Shown in pieces: positions 18,134 to 25,793 of a DNA stretch of 64,000 nucleotides. The notes beneath the pieces are model-generated. The model had not been told where the DNA came from and did no database searches. It saw only the letters and a program-made list of their open reading frames with translations. The translations under genes were made by a program, and so were the position numbers. The first letter of the stretch is position 1. Each line of letters starts with the position of its first letter. The stretch spans positions 369,978 through 433,977 of the forward strand of contig NZ_WBOS01000004.1 in the NCBI RefSeq assembly GCF_008923245.1, read 5' to 3'. The DNA is from Cytobacillus depressus (lineage in GTDB: Bacteria; Bacillota; Bacilli; Bacillales; Cytobacillaceae).

Positions 18134-19087
18134 ATGAAAAAGAAAATTTACTTCAATCATGATGGCGGAGTTGATGATTTAATTTCGCTGTTTTTATTAC
18201 TGCAGATGGACAGTGTTGAACTAACAGGTGTTTCGGTTATTCCAGCCGATTGTTACTTAGAGCCAGCTGTATTTGCCAGCCGGAAAATTATCGATCGCTT
18301 TGGCAATGGCGGCTTAGATGTAGCGGAGTCCAATTCTCGCGGTAAAAATCCTTTCCCAAAAGATTGGCGTATGCACGCGTTTTATGTAGATGCCCTGCCA
18401 ATTTTAAATGAATCAGGAAATATTGTTACACCTGTCGCGGGAAAACCTGCGCATCTTCATTTAATCGACACAGTGCGTGCAACAGAGGAAAAAACAACTT
18501 TATTATTTACTGGTCCGCTTACAGATCTTGCACGTGCACTTGATGAAGCTCCAGACATTGAAGAGAAAATTGAAAAGCTTGTTTGGATGGGTGGCACATT
18601 CCGAGAAGCAGGAAACGTGCATGAGCCTGAGCATGATGGAACAGCAGAATGGAATGTATTTTGGGATCCAGAAGCAGCTGCACGTGTATGGGAATCTAAT
18701 ATAGAAATTGATTTAGTAGCCCTTGAAAGCACAAACCAAGTCCCGCTAACATTAGATGTACGTGAGCGTTGGGCTGCAGAACGTAAATATCTTGGTGTCG
18801 ATTTTCTTGGTCAATGTTATGCGATGGTACCGCCACTCGTTCACTTCTCAACAAACTCAACTTACTATCTTTGGGATGTGTTAACAACTGCGTATGTTGG
18901 CAACCGTGATCTTGTGAAAGTACAAACAATTAACAGTATTGTACACACTGAGGGACCAAGCCAAGGCCGTACGGAGGAAATAGCAGATGGACGTCCAGTG
19001 AATGTCGTCTATGACGTGAATCGTGATGCGTTCTTCGATTATATGACTGGATTAGCAAAGAAAGCAGAAGATAAGCTTTCTAAATAA
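18134..19087 (+). CDS. Nucleoside hydrolase (IunH family)
   Basis: A 317-aa protein with the N-terminal calcium-binding Asp cluster typical of nucleoside hydrolases (HDGGVDDLISLFLL), the middle motif LLFTGPLTDLARAL and AEWNVFWDPEAAA. It should cleave nucleosides to base plus ribose. The catalytic His-Asp pair seen in classical inosine-uridine hydrolases appears as Trp-Asp here (YYLWDVLTTAY), so specificity or rate may differ. GGTGG lies six bases before the ATG at 18134; an in-frame ATG 12 bases earlier overlaps that site. Single-gene unit with its own terminator. Confidence 0.85.
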   Translation: MKKKIYFNHDGGVDDLISLFLLLQMDSVELTGVSVIPADCYLEPAVFASRKIIDRFGNGGLDVAESNSRGKNPFPKDWRMHAFYVDALPILNESGNIVTPVAGKPAHLHLIDTVRATEEKTTLLFTGPLTDLARALDEAPDIEEKIEKLVWMGGTFREAGNVHEPEHDGTAEWNVFWDPEAAARVWESNIEIDLVALESTNQVPLTLDVRERWAAERKYLGVDFLGQCYAMVPPLVHFSTNSTYYLWDVLTTAYVGNRDLVKVQTINSIVHTEGPSQGRTEEIADGRPVNVVYDVNRDAFFDYMTGLAKKAEDKLSK

Positions 19088-19192
19088 AAATATCGGATAC
19101 ATCCTATAACAGACGAGTTCAATACTAACAGCCATTCAACGAAGATAATATTGGGAATTGCTGGGATGCTTGTTTAATGATTTGTACGAAAT

Positions 19193-19230
19193 AGGCTTGT
19201 AGTACATTTGTGCTGCAAGCCTTATTTTTT
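19193..19230 (+). terminator. Terminator of nucleoside hydrolase gene
   Basis: AGGCTTGTAG and CTGCAAGCCT form a stem with one G-T pair, followed by TATTTTTTATT. It is about 105 bp past the stop. Confidence 0.75.
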
Positions 19231-19344
19231 ATTCAGAAAACTGCTCTTTTCCCATAGTCTTTAGCCCTTCTCTATATTTACAAAATACGGAACACAAGAG
19301 CCTGTATAGGCATATTTTGTATATGAATGAAAAAGAGGAGGTAT

Positions 19345-19647
19345 ATGCCAGTGCAACATCATGTTCAGCCGCAAAGAGATGATCACCACCATCATCATGA
19401 AAAATGTAAAAAGTATTTGTTTCAAATTGTTCAAATTGAATTAAATGATGGCTCTGTTCATCAGGGGTTGCTTCACAGCTATGATAGGGATAAAGTATAT
19501 CTATTAATGACTAGTCATCATCATCATCATCATGGGGAAATGGAAGAAAGCCGGCAGTTCTTCCCATTCTTCGGACCGTTTGGATTATTTGGCTTTCCTT
19601 TCTTTGGAATTAGAAGTTTTGGCCCATTCTTCCCGTTTTTTATCTAA
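19345..19647 (+). CDS. Small His-rich protein with Phe/Pro-rich C-terminal tail
   Basis: About 100 aa. It has two histidine clusters (five His near the start, six in the middle), a core VQIELNDGSVHQGLLHSYD that looks like a small beta-barrel of the SH3/LSM kind, and an aromatic tail FFPFFGPFGLFGFPFFG ending in FFPFFI. The start is uncertain: ATG 19345 is only 3 bases after GAGGAGG, GTG 19351 has ideal spacing, and ATG 19327 lies upstream of that site. Shares its core idea and tail with the gene at 21411. Function unknown; similar tails occur in small Bacillus proteins, possibly of the spore surface. Confidence 0.72.
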   Translation: MPVQHHVQPQRDDHHHHHEKCKKYLFQIVQIELNDGSVHQGLLHSYDRDKVYLLMTSHHHHHHGEMEESRQFFPFFGPFGLFGFPFFGIRSFGPFFPFFI

Positions 19648-19656
19648 CAAAAAATA

Positions 19657-19688
19657 AGGCTTGCCGTACAGATGTACGGCAAGCCTTT
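19657..19688 (+). terminator. Terminator of the small His-rich protein gene
   Basis: Perfect 14-bp stem (AAGGCTTGCCGTAC and its complement) with loop AGAT, followed by TCTTT. Confidence 0.88.
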
Positions 19689-19691
19689 CTT

Positions 19692-19955
19692 TATCGCAGA
19701 TTAACGGGCAGTAAGCCCCCTAAATCAAGGATTCGAATAGAAACAATGAAGAAAAAGTGGAGACAACTGCCCGTAAAGGCTCGAAGACGGACACGATGTC
19801 CTAGTCAGGCGAAAGCCACAGGACAAGGAATACTGCTGTAGCTAGACATCGCCCTCCCGAAAGCAGAGCTTTTGGGAGGGCGTGGTGCTTTGAGCGTGAT
19901 TGGTTCAACTAACAATCAGTGGGGGATAAGACCCCCCGACTGATTGAAGTTTCAT
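19692..19955. repeat. Structured repeat, family S, copy 1 (expanded)
   Basis: Begins TATCGCAGATTAACGGGC and ends near GATTGAAGTTTCA. Hairpins: ACGGGCAGT (19704) with ACTGCCCGT (19766); GGC-GAAA-GCC (19808-19817), a GNRA-type tetraloop; and CAATCAGTGGGGG (19913) with CCCCCCgACTGATTG. Compared with copy 2 (36931-37135), two stems show compensatory A-T/T-A exchanges. An extra arm (GCCCTCCC...GGGAGGGC), similar to part of family M, is inserted between the halves of the CCACA/TGTGG stem. The right end codes for the C-terminus of the methyltransferase on the other strand. Confidence 0.88.
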
Positions 19956-20703
19956 CTTTTTTTGTACATGTAAATATTCGATAGTCCAGCGCTCCACGAT
20001 ACTTTTCCATAATATTAAAATGCTGAAGCATGATATTGAAAAGGTCTGGTTCAATATTCTCTGAATGCACAAATTCAGGCAATGACTGGTTTTGGTGGAA
20101 CGGGAAATTTTGCTGGGGATGAACTTTAATATGTTTAAAACCTGTTTGTTCACATAATGCAATCCAATCCTTCTCCATTAGGACAGAGTCGATTCCATAA
20201 AATTTCTTAATCTCCTCTTTTTCAGTTGCTCCGAGAGAATGATTAACGGTGAGTTCATTCGCAATAAAGCGTCCGCCTTTCTTTAATAAGCGAAAAATTT
20301 CTTTCAAAGCTCTAGGTTTATTAACAAAAGCAAGAACTGACTCGGAAATGACAAAATCAAATTGCCCATCCTTTAAGGAGCATTTCTCTATTGAACCTTG
20401 AATAATTTCAACAGGTAATTGGTGTCGACTTATTCTTTTTTTCGCTTTTTCAATCATAATTGGGTTGATATCCATCCCAGTTACTTTTGCTCCGTATTGA
20501 GAAGCAAGATAGGCTGATGTTTGGCCAGTGCCGCACCCAACATCTAAAATGTTAGAGGTTCGATGAATCTCCTCCGCTTGTAAGATTACTTTAGATAAAT
20601 TAAAACCCCCGGGGTGAGCACCACCAATACCAAACTTGGATAGAAAGTCTAAATACTTTGAAGTAGTAATTTGAACCACCCTCTTTTTACATCTTTTTTG
20701 CAT
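19909..20703 (-). CDS. Class I SAM-dependent methyltransferase
   Basis: A 264-aa Rossmann-fold methyltransferase. SAM motif ILDVGCGTGQTSAYLA (about residue 53), then VTGMDINPIMIEKAK and FDFVISESVLAFV. Small-molecule methylation is likely; acceptor unknown. The last residues (DETSISRGVLSPTDC) and the stop codon are encoded by the family S repeat, so the original C-terminus has probably been replaced. The true start could be a few codons inside the annotated ATG, since AGAGGGTGG lies downstream of it. Confidence 0.83.
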   Translation of the reverse strand: MQKRCKKRVVQITTSKYLDFLSKFGIGGAHPGGFNLSKVILQAEEIHRTSNILDVGCGTGQTSAYLASQYGAKVTGMDINPIMIEKAKKRISRHQLPVEIIQGSIEKCSLKDGQFDFVISESVLAFVNKPRALKEIFRLLKKGGRFIANELTVNHSLGATEKEEIKKFYGIDSVLMEKDWIALCEQTGFKHIKVHPQQNFPFHQNQSLPEFVHSENIEPDLFNIMLQHFNIMEKYRGALDYRIFTCTKKDETSISRGVLSPTDC

Positions 20704-21028
20704 GATATGTAAGTAAAATTAAGATGGTTCCACATTTGCCCAATAAATGCCTCAGACTAAGGGACTTGGCAAACATAAGATGAGGATTAAATGAAGAAAA
20801 TGGACATAGGAAATAATTTTATTTTATCTGTCTCGGAGTAGCCGGTCCAATCCCAATGGACTTAGTAGTACAAGATTAATAGACGGACAGTTATTGTCCA
20901 CCTCAGCTGGGAAAGTTTTCTCTTTAAAATAGGGCGCACTTTCTTAAGGCTCATATCCATTAGTTTTACAATTTCCTCATCATTCATACACTTTTCTTAA
21001 GAATGTTTTCGATGAGGAGAGTGAGAAA
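20704..21028. other. Intergenic region with a gene remnant on the minus strand
   Basis: On the minus strand 20862-20987 reads as a 41-aa frame beginning MNDEEIVKLMDMSLKKVRPI, helical and charged, then degenerating into a hydrophobic tail. It looks like the start of a decayed gene. Otherwise nothing recognisable. Confidence 0.35.
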
Positions 21029-21388
21029 ATGAATTTTGAGATGCAGAAGGCAAATATGCTGGCGGACAATATTATCGCATTATTAAAATTTGTGCAAAAA
21101 AATTATGAAGTTAAAAATAGCTTTTATTCTAATCCCGATAAGTGGTATCAAATTAAACTTCTAATGGAAGAGTATAAGTTTAAGATTTTAGCTGAAGAGC
21201 TGAAAAGAATCAATCGTTTTATATGGGATGAAAAATATACTCATTATTTAGTCAAACAATTTCGAAAAGGGAAGAGCGTTATTGATGAGTATGTAAAAAA
21301 TAACTATGATGACTTGTTCATCTTAACGGCTAAACTCTATACGTTGGAGAAACTTTGCCAATCGTTTTACAAAGAGCAGGTTGGATAG
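21029..21388 (+). CDS. Hypothetical alpha-helical protein
   Basis: A 119-aa protein with no signal peptide or TM segment. It is rich in Lys, Glu and aromatics and predicted mostly helical. Good ribosome binding site (GAGGAGAG) before the ATG, and a strong terminator overlapping the stop codon, so it looks expressed. I do not recognise the family. Confidence 0.6.
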   Translation: MNFEMQKANMLADNIIALLKFVQKNYEVKNSFYSNPDKWYQIKLLMEEYKFKILAEELKRINRFIWDEKYTHYLVKQFRKGKSVIDEYVKNNYDDLFILTAKLYTLEKLCQSFYKEQVG

Positions 21389-21403
21389 GCCAACCTGCTC
21401 TTT
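21371..21403. terminator. Bidirectional terminator between convergent genes
   Basis: Perfect 14-bp stem AAAGAGCAGGTTGG with its complement, 5-nt loop, A-rich and T-rich flanks. It serves the plus-strand gene ending at 21388 and the minus-strand gene ending at 21411. Confidence 0.9.
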
Positions 21404-21410
21404 ATTGGTA

Positions 21411-21650
21411 TTAAATAAAGAACGGAAAAAATCGAAAACCAAATGGAAGGAAAAAAGGACTAAAAAATGGTCTACGTCTAAAAAAGCCAAAGCCATGTCC
21501 ATCATGAGAGGAGGAATGTCTTAACTCCTCGACCTCAAGCCCATCTTTCCTTACATTCGTGACTTTTGCAACTACCCATTCTCCGTCCGCATTTTTATAT
21601 TGAATCATTTTTCCTTTTAAATGACGTGCACGTTCATAATTTAATTCCAA
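21411..21650 (-). CDS. Small protein with Phe/Pro-rich C-terminal tail
   Basis: A 79-aa protein. The long open frame extends upstream, but GGGAGG seven bases before TTG at 21650 fixes the start (ELNYERARHLKGKMIQYK). The core (KGKMIQYKNADGEWVVAKVT) looks like a small beta-barrel. The tail FFRRRPFFSPFFLPFGFRF ends in FFPFFI, as in the protein encoded at 19345. Function unknown. The frame upstream of the TTG runs through a terminator and is not coding. Confidence 0.7.
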   Translation of the reverse strand: MELNYERARHLKGKMIQYKNADGEWVVAKVTNVRKDGLEVEELRHSSSHDGHGFGFFRRRPFFSPFFLPFGFRFFPFFI

Positions 21651-21767
21651 CTGTATCCCTCCCTTCGTACCACTTGATACTAAAGTATGGCAAAAGGGAT
21701 ATAGTTGGAAGGGCAAGCGACTATTTCTTGTCCCTTTCTTCAAAGTAATTTGGAAAGGCTTAATTTG

Positions 21768-21795
21768 TGGGACGCCGGCCCAAGTCCAGTGTCCC
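21768..21795 (-). terminator. Terminator of DUF1360 gene
   Basis: TGGGAC...GTCCCA with inner CCGG/CC pairs, 6 bp past the DUF1360 stop. An almost identical hairpin recurs at 23530-23558. Confidence 0.65.
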
Positions 21796-21800
21796 ATATA

Positions 21801-22166
21801 TTACTTACTTTGCTTAATTTGTTCATTATACAATTCAGTTTTCTTAATATTTACCCCCACAAATGTTTCCAAGATGGCTTGTCCCCCTGCAATAGACAGA
21901 ACAAAAATAATATATTTAGCAACGGAGGGGAGGAAAAAATAGATAGCACTAAGTAGTATTGCGGACCAAATTCCCGTACACCAATAACAGGTTAAAAGAT
22001 AACCAAACATAGACTTAGGCACCTTTTTGATTTCATGATTCTGAGTTTCCTTTTTCGTTAAAAAGAGATTTCTTAAAGGTTCAGCTATTTTATCAAAAAC
22101 AATTAAATGTGTTAAACGATAACTTGCTAATATGATCATCATTAAGGCCATCCATGATATATCCAA
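21801..22166 (-). CDS. DUF1360 membrane protein (YjcA-like)
   Basis: A 121-aa protein with two to three TM segments and the family motif TCYWCTGIWSA. The start is TTG at 22166 (DISWMALMMIILASYRLTHL), nine bases after AGGGGG; the frame upstream is not needed. DUF1360 proteins are Firmicute membrane proteins, some linked to sporulation, of unknown biochemical role. The first codons and the terminator of this gene are duplicated at 23530-23646. Confidence 0.78.
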   Translation of the reverse strand: MDISWMALMMIILASYRLTHLIVFDKIAEPLRNLFLTKKETQNHEIKKVPKSMFGYLLTCYWCTGIWSAILLSAIYFFLPSVAKYIIFVLSIAGGQAILETFVGVNIKKTELYNEQIKQSK

Positions 22167-22370
22167 AAGGAAAATCCCCCTAAAATTAACTTTTTTTATT
22201 ATCACCGGAAAGCATTCAAATTATGTTTAGAATGTGTTTGCATAAGGTAGAAATATTTTAGTTCACAAGGAAAACGCCCGTTCAAACTTGTCCAATTCTG
22301 AATAAATTGTTGTATGACAAATCACGTATACATTGGTATCGAAAATTTTAAATTTAAAGGAAGAGGACAA

Positions 22371-23225
22371 GTGCATAAAAAGCTAGCAGTAGCCATTATT
22401 CATGGAATGGGGAATCAAAAGAAGGGTTTTGCTGACGAAACAATTGAAATGATCAACAAATTATTTGCAAAAAAACTGGAGCATTTAATAAAGGACCCCG
22501 CCTCCTATCTTAAGATTGAGCCGATACTATGGGCACCAGTTTTTTCAGATCGAGAAGAAAAGCTGTTTGAAAGAATGGTGCATAAAAACAAATTGAATTT
22601 TCAAGAACTAAGGAAATTTATTGTCACTTATTTAGGGGACGCTATTGCCTATCAACCTGTGGAGACGGCAAAGCAAAATTATGAGAGAGTCCATGAAAAA
22701 ATTGGAGAAGCACTATACCTTCTCTCTAATCAAGCAGGGGACCAAGCTCCTTTATGTGTCATTTCACATAGCCTAGGTTCTGTCATTGCAAGTAATTACT
22801 TTTACGATTTACAATTTAAACAAAATGATATTGCCTGTATTGTAGATAAATCGTCACCCTTGGAAAAAGGGGATACTTTAACTCTATTTTATACAATGGG
22901 AACTACCCTTCCTCTATGGAGTTTACGTTATTATAACTTTAGCCGCCCGATCAGTATCCCCTCTAGTAACCTCCAAAAATACTATCCCGGCTTAAATGGT
23001 GAATGGATAAATTTTTATGACAAAGAAGATGTTTTGGGCTTTCCACTTAGAGCTGTAGACGAAAATTATCAAAAAACAGTTAACGAAGATCGAGAAGTGA
23101 ATGTAGGGGGGATATTAACGAGTTGGAACCCACTATGCCACACAGGTTATTTTATAGATATGGATGTGATTGAACCCATTGTAGATGGCTTAGTTCGAAC
23201 ATGGAAAAAAATAAATAATCTCTAA
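22371..23225 (+). CDS. Lipase-like alpha/beta hydrolase
   Basis: A 284-aa cytoplasmic protein with an oxyanion-hole motif IIHGMGNQKKG and nucleophile elbow VISHSLGSVIAS, as in lipases. A likely acidic residue lies in the YDKEDVLGFPL region and a His in LCHTGYF. GTG at 22371 follows AAGGAAGAGG and is preferred over the upstream in-frame ATG at 22314, which has no ribosome binding site. Substrate unknown; an ester of a lipid or small molecule is likely. Confidence 0.65.
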   Translation: MHKKLAVAIIHGMGNQKKGFADETIEMINKLFAKKLEHLIKDPASYLKIEPILWAPVFSDREEKLFERMVHKNKLNFQELRKFIVTYLGDAIAYQPVETAKQNYERVHEKIGEALYLLSNQAGDQAPLCVISHSLGSVIASNYFYDLQFKQNDIACIVDKSSPLEKGDTLTLFYTMGTTLPLWSLRYYNFSRPISIPSSNLQKYYPGLNGEWINFYDKEDVLGFPLRAVDENYQKTVNEDREVNVGGILTSWNPLCHTGYFIDMDVIEPIVDGLVRTWKKINNL

Positions 23226-23380
23226 CAGCTACTTCGTTTAAATAACAAACAGTGAGGGGAAAACCGCTTTAAAAAAGCAAATGGGCGTTTCTTTAGGTTC
23301 CTGCCACGATAAGCATTTTAAAGAATAAATGACTCTCCATAGAGCAAAATAAATCCGAATCTGCTTAAAAGGAGGGCGAA

Positions 23381-23518
23381 ATGATGACAAACCGAAATGA
23401 TAATAGAGAACGAAAAAATAAATATCCCAATGCCAAAAAACAAGACTCAGAATTCTCTAAAGACATCAATGTTCGAAGCGAGGTGACGAAACAGGATTTA
23501 CGAAACAAAGGGGAATAA
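23381..23518 (+). CDS. Short hydrophilic protein, 45 aa
   Basis: Starts MMTNRNDNRERKNKYPNAKK and ends QDLRNKGE. It is highly charged, with no Cys, Trp or hydrophobic stretch, a composition common in minor small acid-soluble spore proteins and YfhD-like peptides of Bacillus. An excellent ribosome binding site (AAAGGAGGGCG) sits seven bases upstream, so it is likely real. Family not recognised. Confidence 0.62.
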   Translation: MMTNRNDNRERKNKYPNAKKQDSEFSKDINVRSEVTKQDLRNKGE

Positions 23519-23529
23519 TTTAATAATAG

Positions 23530-23646
23530 TGGGACACCGGACCAAGTCCAGTGTCCCATTATCATAAAAGCTATCCATGATGTATCCAAAAAGAAAATAT
23601 TCCTAATTTTTACTTTTTTGTTTCGCCGGAAAGCTTCATATTATGT
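23530..23646 (-). pseudogene. Internally deleted duplicate of the DUF1360 gene
   Basis: On the minus strand, the DUF1360 upstream region and first ten or so codons (TTGGATACATCATGGATAGC) recur here and then join directly to a copy of that gene's terminator (TGGGACAC...GTGTCCCA). All of the middle of the gene is missing. The paralogous sequence is at 21768-22230. Confidence 0.75.
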
Positions 23647-23647
23647 T

Positions 23648-24406
23648 TCATTCATCCAATAAATGATGCAATAATCGATTTTTATCCTCAAAAAATTGCT
23701 TCATTATTTTATAATGGCCAGTTTCTTCTAAAGAAGACTCCTGAATCCCATCTTCGGTAAATTCGATTATTTTTGCATTTGGATAGGCCATGATGATTGG
23801 GGAATGAGTGGCAATAATAAATTGCGAATGATCTCGGACTAATTCATGAATTCGCGCTAGCATGGATAGTTGTCTAAGAGGGGATAAAGCAGCTTCTGGT
23901 TCATCCATTATGTAAATTCCGTTTCCGCGAAATCGGTTCATAAAGGTTGCCCAAAAAGATTCGCCATGTGATTGCTGATGAAGGGATACTCCTCCAAATG
24001 AGTCAATCACTTTCCCTCCTCCCATTGGTTCGCTGTCTAATTCTTCAATATTTGACGCAACATTATAAAAGGTTTCTGCCCGCAGAAAAAAGCCATCCTG
24101 AGGTTTTTCAACTCCTTTTATCAGTCTAATATGATGATCCAATTCGGAATGAGAATCATAGGTTGAGAAGCTAAAGTTAAAGGATCCTCCTTCTGGATTA
24201 AACCCAGCTGCCACCGCAATAGCTTCCAATAATGTCGACTTTCCCATGCCATTTTCCCCAACTAAATAGGTTACGTTTGGATGAAAGGTCAATTCATCTA
24301 GAGTTTGAATACTAGGCAAATTAAATGGAAATGTATAAAAAGAAGGAATGCAATCCCGTTTAAGTCTAATTCCTTTTACATATTGACTTTCGGCAAAAAA
24401 ATCCAT
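23648..24406 (-). CDS. AAA family ATPase (RecF/SMC-like, stand-alone)
   Basis: A 252-aa ABC-type ATPase without membrane domain. Walker A VGENGMGKST, signature-like HQQSHGESF, Walker B GIYIMDEPEAAL, and H-loop ATHS. Comparable proteins (COG3910 type) are cytoplasmic and of unclear role. GAGGAAG before the ATG at 24406 (MDFFAESQYV) supports that start rather than the ATG 21 bases upstream. Single gene. Confidence 0.82.
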   Translation of the reverse strand: MDFFAESQYVKGIRLKRDCIPSFYTFPFNLPSIQTLDELTFHPNVTYLVGENGMGKSTLLEAIAVAAGFNPEGGSFNFSFSTYDSHSELDHHIRLIKGVEKPQDGFFLRAETFYNVASNIEELDSEPMGGGKVIDSFGGVSLHQQSHGESFWATFMNRFRGNGIYIMDEPEAALSPLRQLSMLARIHELVRDHSQFIIATHSPIIMAYPNAKIIEFTEDGIQESSLEETGHYKIMKQFFEDKNRLLHHLLDE

Positions 24407-24614
24407 GTTATCTTCCTCATCATTCATTTAATAATGTAATGATAACAAATTAAAGGTGGATGGGATATGATTTACTGTTCTGTCCATTTTCAATACTTTT
24501 GTGACAAAATAATTTAAATAATTGTAAGCCTGTTAGTCGTATGATATGTTAATAAGGCAAAGAACGGACGGGCAAAAAGTCATATTTGAACAATTGAAAA
24601 TGGGGGAGAATAAG

Positions 24615-25517
24615 ATGAGTAAAGACGGAATGTCTTCTCCGCAAAAGTCTTTATTATCAGATCTAAGATCGCTATTTAAAGCACCAGTTTTAGTCGCTAA
24701 TGTTCTTCCAGTTTTTACTGGATATTGGTTAGCGCTTTATTTTACAAACGAATCTTTTACAGATCATTTGCCATTATTTTTCCTAACGATGATTGGAAGT
24801 ACACTCGTTATGGCAGGAGCTCTGATCTTAAATAACTGGTATGATGTCGATATTGATACAGTGATGGATCGAACGAAAAATCGACCAACGGTAACAGGTA
24901 ATATTTCTTTAAAAGTTGTATTGGCCTTAGGGATTGCTTTATCTATTATTGGCTTTATTTTGATGCTATTTACTACGATTGAAGCAACCATTTACGCATT
25001 GATTGGATGGGTCACTTATGTGTTTTTGTATACGATGTGGTCAAAGCGAAGATTTACACTAAATACAATAATTGGAAGTATATCAGGGGCTGTATCGCCA
25101 TTAATAGGGTGGGCGGCTATTACGTCCAGCATGCATATTATTCCAATCGTACTGTTTCTCATCTTATTTATCTTTCAAATGCCGCATACATTTGCGATTG
25201 CGATCAGGAAATATGATGAGTATAAAGCAGCAAAAGTGGCAATGCTTCCGGTTGTCCACGGATTTGCTATGACGAAGCGGCAAATAACTGTCTATGTTGC
25301 ATGCCTACTTCCGCTGCCGTTTTATTTAGCTTCGCTTGGGACATTGTTTATGGTCATTGCTACATTGCTAAATACTGGCTGGCTAGTGATTAGTATTCAA
25401 GGCTTTTTTACGAAGGACATTCAAAAATGGGCCCGCGTTATGTTTTTATATTCGGTTAATTATATCGCCATATTGTATATTCTGATGATTATTGTAACCT
25501 TACCGATATTTGACTAG
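24615..25517 (+). CDS. ctaB: Protoheme IX farnesyltransferase (haem O synthase)
   Basis: A 300-aa UbiA-type prenyltransferase with about nine TM segments. First Asp-rich motif NNWYDVDIDTVMDRTKNRP, second region YDEYKAAKVAMLP, typical of CtaB. It farnesylates haem B to haem O for terminal oxidases. The start at 24615 is set by GGGGGAG six bases upstream; the frame is open 69 bases further. It is not beside other cta genes, so this may be a second CtaB as found in several bacilli. Confidence 0.87.
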   Translation: MSKDGMSSPQKSLLSDLRSLFKAPVLVANVLPVFTGYWLALYFTNESFTDHLPLFFLTMIGSTLVMAGALILNNWYDVDIDTVMDRTKNRPTVTGNISLKVVLALGIALSIIGFILMLFTTIEATIYALIGWVTYVFLYTMWSKRRFTLNTIIGSISGAVSPLIGWAAITSSMHIIPIVLFLILFIFQMPHTFAIAIRKYDEYKAAKVAMLPVVHGFAMTKRQITVYVACLLPLPFYLASLGTLFMVIATLLNTGWLVISIQGFFTKDIQKWARVMFLYSVNYIAILYILMIIVTLPIFD

Positions 25518-25541
25518 CTCATTACATTTTTAGTACAAGTG

Positions 25542-25582
25542 AAAAGGGGAAACATGGGAGTGTAAGCCATGTTTCCCCTTTT
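25542..25582 (+). terminator. Terminator of ctaB
   Basis: A 16-bp stem AAAAGGGGAAACATGG with its complement, 9-nt loop, ending in TTTTGTTTT. Confidence 0.92.
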
Positions 25583-25793
25583 GTTTTAATAAATAGAATG
25601 AATTATATTCAGTTACTCTGTTTATCCCCTCGGAATCAAGCTGTTTGCAGGCCATTACACTCACCTAAAACCCTCGTCCGCGTTCCTTCAAAATTGCTAT
25701 AATAAATACTATTAGAATAGATCGAAGAATGAATAGGGGCGTAAATGCACTGATTAACAAGACAATTGGAATGTAGATGCAGGGAAAATGACT

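Noticed and set aside
19345..19647. His6 tracts as cloning-vector contamination
   Set aside because: They lie inside a complete native gene with chromosomal flanks, and a paralogous tail occurs nearby.
21651..21797. 49-residue N-terminal extension of the small Phe/Pro-tail protein
   Set aside because: It is the translation of the DUF1360 terminator and spacer; the TTG at 21650 has an ideal ribosome binding site.
22314..22370. ATG 22314 as start of the lipase-like protein
   Set aside because: No ribosome binding site; GTG 22371 has AAGGAAGAGG and the fold begins right after it.
23365..23589. Minus-strand 74-aa frame starting MDTSWIAFMIM
   Set aside because: It begins in the duplicated DUF1360 start and runs through a terminator hairpin and antisense to the 45-aa gene at 23381; not a real protein.
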